Assembly: GCA_030159075.1 (NCBI GenBank)
Contig: BROG01000006.1
Coordinates: 1,072,001-1,136,000, forward strand
Source: Atrina japonica
Taxonomy: Eukaryota > Mollusca > Bivalvia > Pterioida > Pinnidae
Length of the DNA: 64,000 nucleotides
Reading direction: 5' to 3'
In this document: one piece after another, positions 57,960 to 64,000 of the stretch
How the letters are laid out: every line of letters starts with the position of its first letter
Numbering within the stretch: position 1 is the stretch's first letter
Notes under the pieces: generated by a model
The model's input: the letters and a program-made list of their open reading frames with translations, nothing else
Told to the model about the DNA's origin: nothing
Database searches by the model: none
Position numbers and translations under genes: made by a program

Positions 57960-58120
57960 AAGTAGAACCTGTCTTCAAAGACCACTCTCATGAAAGACCA
58001 CCTGTCTTTTGAGACCACATTCTAAAAACCACTTGGCTAATAATTCCTTTAAATAAAACCTCTTCTGAGAGATCACATTTCAGTGGCAGATGGGATGGTC
58101 TCTCAAGACAGGTTTCACTG
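57960..58120. mobile_element. pogo-like MITE, ~161 bp
   Basis: Left end agtagaacctgtcttcaaag; right end ctctcaagacaggtttcactg before TA at 58121-58122. The ends are inverted repeats (AACCTGTCTT..AAGA with its partner). Inner gaccacctgtctttt words relate it to the copies at 18847 and 33985. Confidence 0.8.
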
Positions 58121-58205
58121 TATATAGAAAAATAATAATTTCCTCAATTTTTGTCACCATACTGTGTACTACATTAATCGAAATCTATCAAACCCCCCCC
58201 CCCCC

Positions 58206-60895
58206 AAAAAAAAAAACAAACAAATAAATACTGGTATATGTATTTTTTAAAAATATTTTTAAAAAATACATATACCTCTGTCTCTGCTTTAACTCTAGTC
58301 TGTAGTTATACAAAGCACCCACCATTTTACAAAAATATTGAAAACAAAAAATTCTGCTAGCTGTCATCGATGGTTCGAACAATTTTTTGTACCATATGAA
58401 ATTGATAGAAAGCAATAGTTTGTAATCCTGTAGCAAGGTAACAAGAGTTATTCCCCTTTAGGTAGAACTTAAGTCCTGGTTCAATATCTCTACATTAGTT
58501 ACAGAAGTTTACTTTTATTCAAGTAAAACAAAGGTCAATACACAACTTTCAAATAAAAATTCCAACCAAAATTGGCAAACTTACTACTTTTACTGTTGAT
58601 CAATGTCAAAATAATTACAAAGTACATGTGTATACACACCATTGCCACTAATACATGTACTTAAATGTACAAAGATAAAGGTACAGTTTTAAAAATGAAT
58701 ATTCATTTATATCTACTCATTACTTGTTCTGTTGTTTTTTTTTATGCCTTCAATTTTACATACACTGTATGATCAACCTGTTAGATACACTGGAATTGAG
58801 TCTTACCTACTAGGTAAAGGAACTAGATGTTATATAAAGGTTAAATGAATTGGATAAAAGACCACTGACCCTTGATAAGTAAACATAACTTTCCTACCTT
58901 TAGATAACCAGAACAGTGGCCGACTGTCACCTGAACTGCATATGTACATGTATGTTCATGAAAATTTACATATTGGATCTGATATACATTTGTATACAAC
59001 TACGATTTACAACATATTGACGAAATTATAAGTCTATATTTCAGATATATATAGAATAGATCTAATCTATGCACACAATCCAGATAATGAGTGGCTGAAG
59101 AAGACAAAAAAACACAGTGAATTTCTGATTTCTCTACTGGTATGAATACCCATTCCCAAAATAATGTGCCCTGGGTTCCATCACTTCAGTTCTTCAACAG
59201 AAAATGTATCATTCTTCCATCACGAGAGTCCTTCAACAGACAAAAACATCACTTTTCCTACACTTGTGCCCTTCAAACAAAATATCAATTTCCCTTCACT
59301 TGATCCCTTTAAGTTTAACAGATAATTTACTATCCTCTATTCCTACATTTGTAGTTCTAACAGTCTAGTCCTTCACACATATTTTGGTTAAGTAGAGATT
59401 TATATTCTGTTTCGGCTTAAGTGGAACCTCCTTTAGATAATTTGGAAAGCACCACATTAGGAAAGTTGTTATTTAACTTGACCGATGTCCATGGACTCCA
59501 GATGGAAACAAAATGTTGTCATACATGTAAGCCTAATGGATAAATACATATGATTTAATTTTTTGTAAAACACATCACCTCATTGATTGGATGAAAATGC
59601 TAGGTTAAATCTGTATAACCTACTTTGCTATCACCTGAGGAACTACATGCTGTTGCTAGGACAACAAATGCAGCTGTTCAATATATTACTGCACTTCAAT
59701 AATTCATCATCAACAGATTTTGTGTTGCATCTGTTAAATAGCATTATCAAATTTTAAAATTGAATTTAAATATGTTTGTTTTATTTTAGCTTTTTATTAA
59801 ATTATAAGGGTTAACATTAACTTTTCGCTTTGCGCAATGAAATTAAAAGTGTTCTCTGCTTCAACATTGGTTATTTTTCAGTAAACAACTGAAAAATTAA
59901 TGTTAATCCTGAAGTAATAATCTAACCAGAATATGGGATTTAAGAATATCAGATAGAATTCTCCATAAAAATTTACCAAGCTATGTCTTCTGTACATAAA
60001 CAATAATTATGTCTATGCCACAAGTCATGACAACACTGTGATGTGTTAGTGAATATACATGTATATCTGTGTATGTGCATGTGCATTATTACAAGAATAA
60101 TGTGTATAACTTTATGGTCAGTGTATCAATGTCAATTTAATCAATAAATATCCATTGTACATTGCACCTGATATGCTGACCAACAATTACCGACACAAAC
60201 CTGCATATAACACTCGCTTGTGCATCCGAACCATCAGTTTGGAATACATCTGAATACACACAATTTTAACACTGTACAAAATGAAAATGTCAAGGTAATT
60301 TCTCCTCCAATTATCCAATCTTGAAATCAATTACACATCAATCAGAGATTTCACACATTTGTAAAATAACTGGTTGTAAAAATCACAACACATTTCCTCG
60401 TCACAAATCTACGTATATAAACATGTTTATATCAATGAAAGATGGATTCCGTAGACTATGACAGCTGACGAACTGTGTTATCACAATCTATATAATATTG
60501 ATAAGTATCTCTGAATCTATCTGATTATCAGAATAACTTATATATATCTCATATTTCCATTTTGAATCGGACATTTGAAGCAGCCAAGGTAATCAAAGTG
60601 TTTGTTGCATTTAATCAGTTAAACGTACAATGTCCTTCATTTCACTGTTTGCACTTGAGAAATAAATGTACCACAATATTTGTCATATAATGTGGGCTGG
60701 CTATGTCAGAGAAAGTCTTCTGTATATATACAATATCTCATAAATGTCAGGGTTACAGATAAATCACAGGTAGTTGCTAGAAACTTGGAGTGTTTCATTA
60801 ATACAGTGAAGAGGAACAGTAAAGGAAACAACCGATATATTAAATATAGTTTCCTTATTTGGGTCTCAATAAACAATATATACAATGTACATATG
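58206..60895. other. No recognised gene
   Basis: AT-rich. A loose tandem-like stretch (59140-59340, with cttcaacagacaaaa and cccttcaaacaaaat words) is the only structure noted. Confidence 0.5.
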
Positions 60896-60899
60896 TAAA

Positions 60900-61383
60900 T
60901 ATCCTGTTATAAGGGCAAGGTTGGGAGCCAGTAAAATTGCCATTATATCAAATATGCTGTAATTATATCAAAATTTCTAGACTTGTCACCAAACTGAGAT
61001 TGCATGAACATCCTTTGTTGTTAAACCCCTATTAAATCTTAAACCTTGATACAGTTGGATTGTATGTTACTAAGAATGATATAAAATGACTACAGCAAAT
61101 AAAATTGTTTTTATTGTTATTTCCATTCTGTCAATTTGATAAATTCATTTTTAAATTATGGCAACAATTTTTCATTTTTGAAGCTTTGCCATTATAACAC
61201 ATCGATTCTACGGTTAAAATGCACGTTTGTTGCCAAAAATCACTGCCAGTGCTGGAAAGCAAATATGCTGTTATACAGTATCAAACAAATTAATATGGCT
61301 GTAAATTTGATCCCATGAAATTTCTGCCGCTCACCAAAAATGCTGTTACACTGATCAAGTGCCATTATAACAAGAGTCAACTG
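60900..61383. mobile_element. pogo-like element (ttataacgg type), ~480 bp
   Basis: The right end ccattataacaagagtcaac followed by tg and TA (61384-61385) is the inverted partner of the left-end sequence best seen at 13999-14030. The left end here is tcctgttataagggcaaggt. Internal words gttatatcaaatatgctg are shared. No transposase frame. Confidence 0.6.
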
Positions 61384-61490
61384 TACTGGGACAATGTATA
61401 CATGTATGGACTAATAGTACAAGACAACGATATAAATGTACATCACATGATACATTTTACATTTGTATTTACACAAACTGCAAATGCCTA

Positions 61491-61522
61491 TATTATATAT
61501 ATATGTGTGTGTGTGTGTGTGT
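61491..61522. repeat. (TA)n(GT)n microsatellite
   Basis: Short compound simple repeat. Confidence 0.9.
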
Positions 61523-62174
61523 TTTCCTGGATATTTTATATTCTAAGAATTTCAAACTAAACACACTCAACTCAGGAAAATGATGACATATCAGGTCTTC
61601 AAAACAATAATTTAACAACTTTCCAGACTGGGTCAATATATGATGACCGTTTTCTGTATTTTAATGTTTCTCTAGATGATATGACACACTGGTATTTCAT
61701 GTAGTTTAAGAATAAAAGCGGATTTCCTGGCGAAGCCCAGCTATAGTAGTGGATGTCAACATATATTTTAAATGAATTAAATTGTTTTACATTTCATATA
61801 CTGTATAGTAAGGTAATAGGAATAAGTTCTTAATCATATGACATATGTGCATTGATACATGTTCATTGTATGGCGCACATGTATGTACATGTACATTTTG
61901 TACGTTGGTATTGTACTATACAAGGTCATTCCAAATATACATGTACAGAGGGTTAGACAGGTAGAGCAGGACTATTTATTAACATGGAACATTTTCATTG
62001 AAACCCCGTGTCCTTGTCCGTCAATCAGTTCTGATTTTATAAATTATCGTACAATGTAATGACTGGTATTTGGTGTCACAATAATGAATACATATGCCAG
62101 TCTCAAGCACCATGTCATTCCAATCATGGGACAATTATTTGTCAGGTTTCATAATATTGTGACATAAATAAATG

Positions 62175-62217
62175 CATATATATACACATGTATATAAATA
62201 TATATATATATATATAC

Positions 62218-62256
<39 letters not shown>
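62175..62256. repeat. (TA)n microsatellite
   Basis: Interrupted then perfect TA run (62221-62256), about 80 bp overall. Confidence 0.95.
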
Positions 62257-62263
<7 letters not shown>

Positions 62264-64000
62264 GAGTTAAACCGTTAATAGACCCTATTTGGGACAGGGT
62301 TCTGTACCCTTCCAATTGGCAATTTTACACAGCAATGGGCCAAATTGGCCGAAAAGTAACTATGGTCAATTAAGTCATAAGAATATAAAGCTCAAAACTG
62401 ATTTATTTAGCTTCTCTTATCTAACTGACAACATTGATTTCATCTGAAGACTCCAAAGTACAGTTCATATGTGTACTAAATTATCTTCTTTATTGTAAAA
62501 TACTGAATGTGAATAAAATTGGGAAAAGTTTGCTCAAAATTAGGCAAAAATTAGTCAATTTTTGCATTGGGAATGGGTCCTTTTACAGGACCCGCATGCT
62601 GATGATATTAATTCCTGATATATATATATATAGCTTACATACGATACATGTACATAAGAGCCCTGCTTTCAGTACTTTGATATTTACAAAGTCTGCACAC
62701 CAAACCACACAATGTTAAGTTTACAATGTACATTTGTAATGGGTGCACCTGAAATTGTGATGATTTCAATATAAAAAGCAACGTTTAATTCCAACTACAT
62801 AAATTAAAAAAAAAAGACAACAACCTCTTGTCATTCATTGAATTTAATAAATAGACAGTAATGGTAGAATTTATCACATTTATATAAACTCAATTCATGA
62901 TAATTTTTTTTTACTTTGAATCTGGCTCTAAAAATTTGAAACTAGTGACAGATTTTGACAAGTGGCAATTTTTTGGTGCCATAAATTCTTCAGCCAGTGC
63001 AGCCCCTGATAAAAGTGCCATTTTTCTGTTGGGGATGAAGTCGATTTTAACCCCAAATATATACATGTAAGGAGGAAAAACACTGTATACTTGTACATTG
63101 TACACATTACAAATTATACAAACTGAAAAAGGTTCAAAAATACAAGAAGTTAGTATAAAGGAAATAAATTCTAAAGTATTTCCTACATTGTACATGTAAT
63201 TCTACATGTATCTGTTTAATTTTCAACTTTTAACGATTTGTAAACATGACTTCTAAAAAAAAAAATTGAATGATTCATTTTCTTACTACATGTTTTATTA
63301 TTCTTTATGGTTATAACAATGCAAAATGCTATAAATTAAATTCATCCGGCAGATGAGATTTTAAGCCATGAGGCATAATACGACATGAATAATTCTTTAA
63401 CAGGTAAGCTCTTAGCAGTTACCTTCCCTTGACTTTAGGTCCAATTCTGCCCATACTGGTATTTATGATTTATTATTTATGATATATAAAGTGAAACTTT
63501 TTTTCAGAAACCAAGTCCATTTCTAGTTCATTTACCAGGGATGAATTTTAAACAGATTAATTCAAGGTATTTATGCATATGAACTGAATTAGATATTGAT
63601 CAACCTAGTCCTACATGATGTACACTGTAGACATAGGATAGAAATAAAGGATAGATCTAGAGATGTTATGAAATAGTAGAAGGATGTAAACGTTTGAACA
63701 CACAAAATACAAAAGTAGAGAATTCTTTTCAAAACTTTGGAATTGGATAGGATTGATACTCTGAATGTACTCTGCACTGACAATTTCATTATCATAGAAT
63801 AAGTTTCGTCTCTGTGTCAGCCAATAAACTTTCAAGGTCACATACAAATTGTAGAAACACCCTCTTGGACATTCACATGTATTCCCCAAATCAAGATGCA
63901 CTTGATAATTTGAAAAACGGGGAGCTATATCACCTTTATGAAACATTGCCAGCTGCTATAAATAAATTACAAGTTGGATTTCTGGACTGATCAAAATGAA
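62257..64000. other. Unassigned sequence to window end
   Basis: Two - strand open stretches (63195-62911 and 63946-63611) are longer than most here but carry no recognised family. The first ends ...SKSVTSFKFLEPDSK before a stop and has no splice acceptor close by, which suggests a dispersed repeat more than an exon. Confidence 0.4.

Noticed and set aside
62911..63195. - strand open frame ending SKSVTSFKFLEPDSK
   Set aside because: The last ~45 residues look protein-like, but no acceptor or upstream partner exon was found and no family is recognised. It may be a dispersed repeat; left unannotated as a gene.
1..64000. CRISPR array, operon, prophage or bacterial mobile system
   Set aside because: Tandem repeats here have no unique spacers of constant length. 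The genes are spliced, and there are no ribosome binding sites or gene clusters of bacterial type.

Overview
This window is AT-rich animal genomic DNA with spliced genes, GT-AG introns, tRNA-derived SINEs, many small inverted-repeat transposons and an unusual number of minisatellites. The repeat types (V-SINE/RUDI-like elements and pogo-like MITEs) and the AMPK gamma sequence suggest a lophotrochozoan, most likely a bivalve mollusc. No species can be named from the sequence alone. Nothing bacterial or viral was seen.

Two protein-coding genes can be supported, in convergent orientation. (1) On the + strand at the left edge (150-849) lie the last two coding exons of a retinol-dehydrogenase-like short-chain dehydrogenase (RDH11/12/13/14 group). 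The rest of the gene is to the left of the window. (2) On the - strand, at least twelve coding exons between 34825 and 9735 encode the gamma subunit of AMP-activated protein kinase (PRKAG2-like). All splice phases agree, giving a 393-residue partial protein: a Ser/Pro-rich N-terminal region, an acidic linker, four CBS repeats with the nucleotide-binding residues conserved, and a short lineage-specific tail. The 5' end is not resolved. It lies upstream of 34825, either inside the window (a weak first-exon candidate is at about 46.8 kb) or beyond it.

Layout: 1-850 end of the RDH gene; 1015-1610 decayed mariner-like element; 1.6-9.7 kb intergenic with a tRNA-like SINE at 4.9 kb and scattered repeats; 9.7-34.8 kb AMPK gamma gene, whose introns hold minisatellites at 10.2-12.3, 17.2, 21.2, 22.2-23.7, 25.1-25.9, 29.3-30.1 and 33.4-33.9 kb; 34.8-64 kb without a confirmed exon, with more MITEs, SINEs, microsatellites and tandem arrays at 43.4-44.1, 44.6-45.1, 49.5-50.1 and 52.9-53.9 kb.

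No new gene system was found. The most interesting observations are local. A perfect 35-bp tandem duplication copies the 5' splice site of an AMPK gamma exon, and use of the outer copy would frameshift into an early stop. A second tandem array abuts another AMPK gamma splice donor. A 926-bp inverted-repeat transposon sits cleanly inside a 31-bp minisatellite. A SINE copy has its internal segment tandemly amplified. An approximately 85-bp palindromic micro-element occurs five times. Most long open frames in the window are by-products of tandem repeats, not genes.
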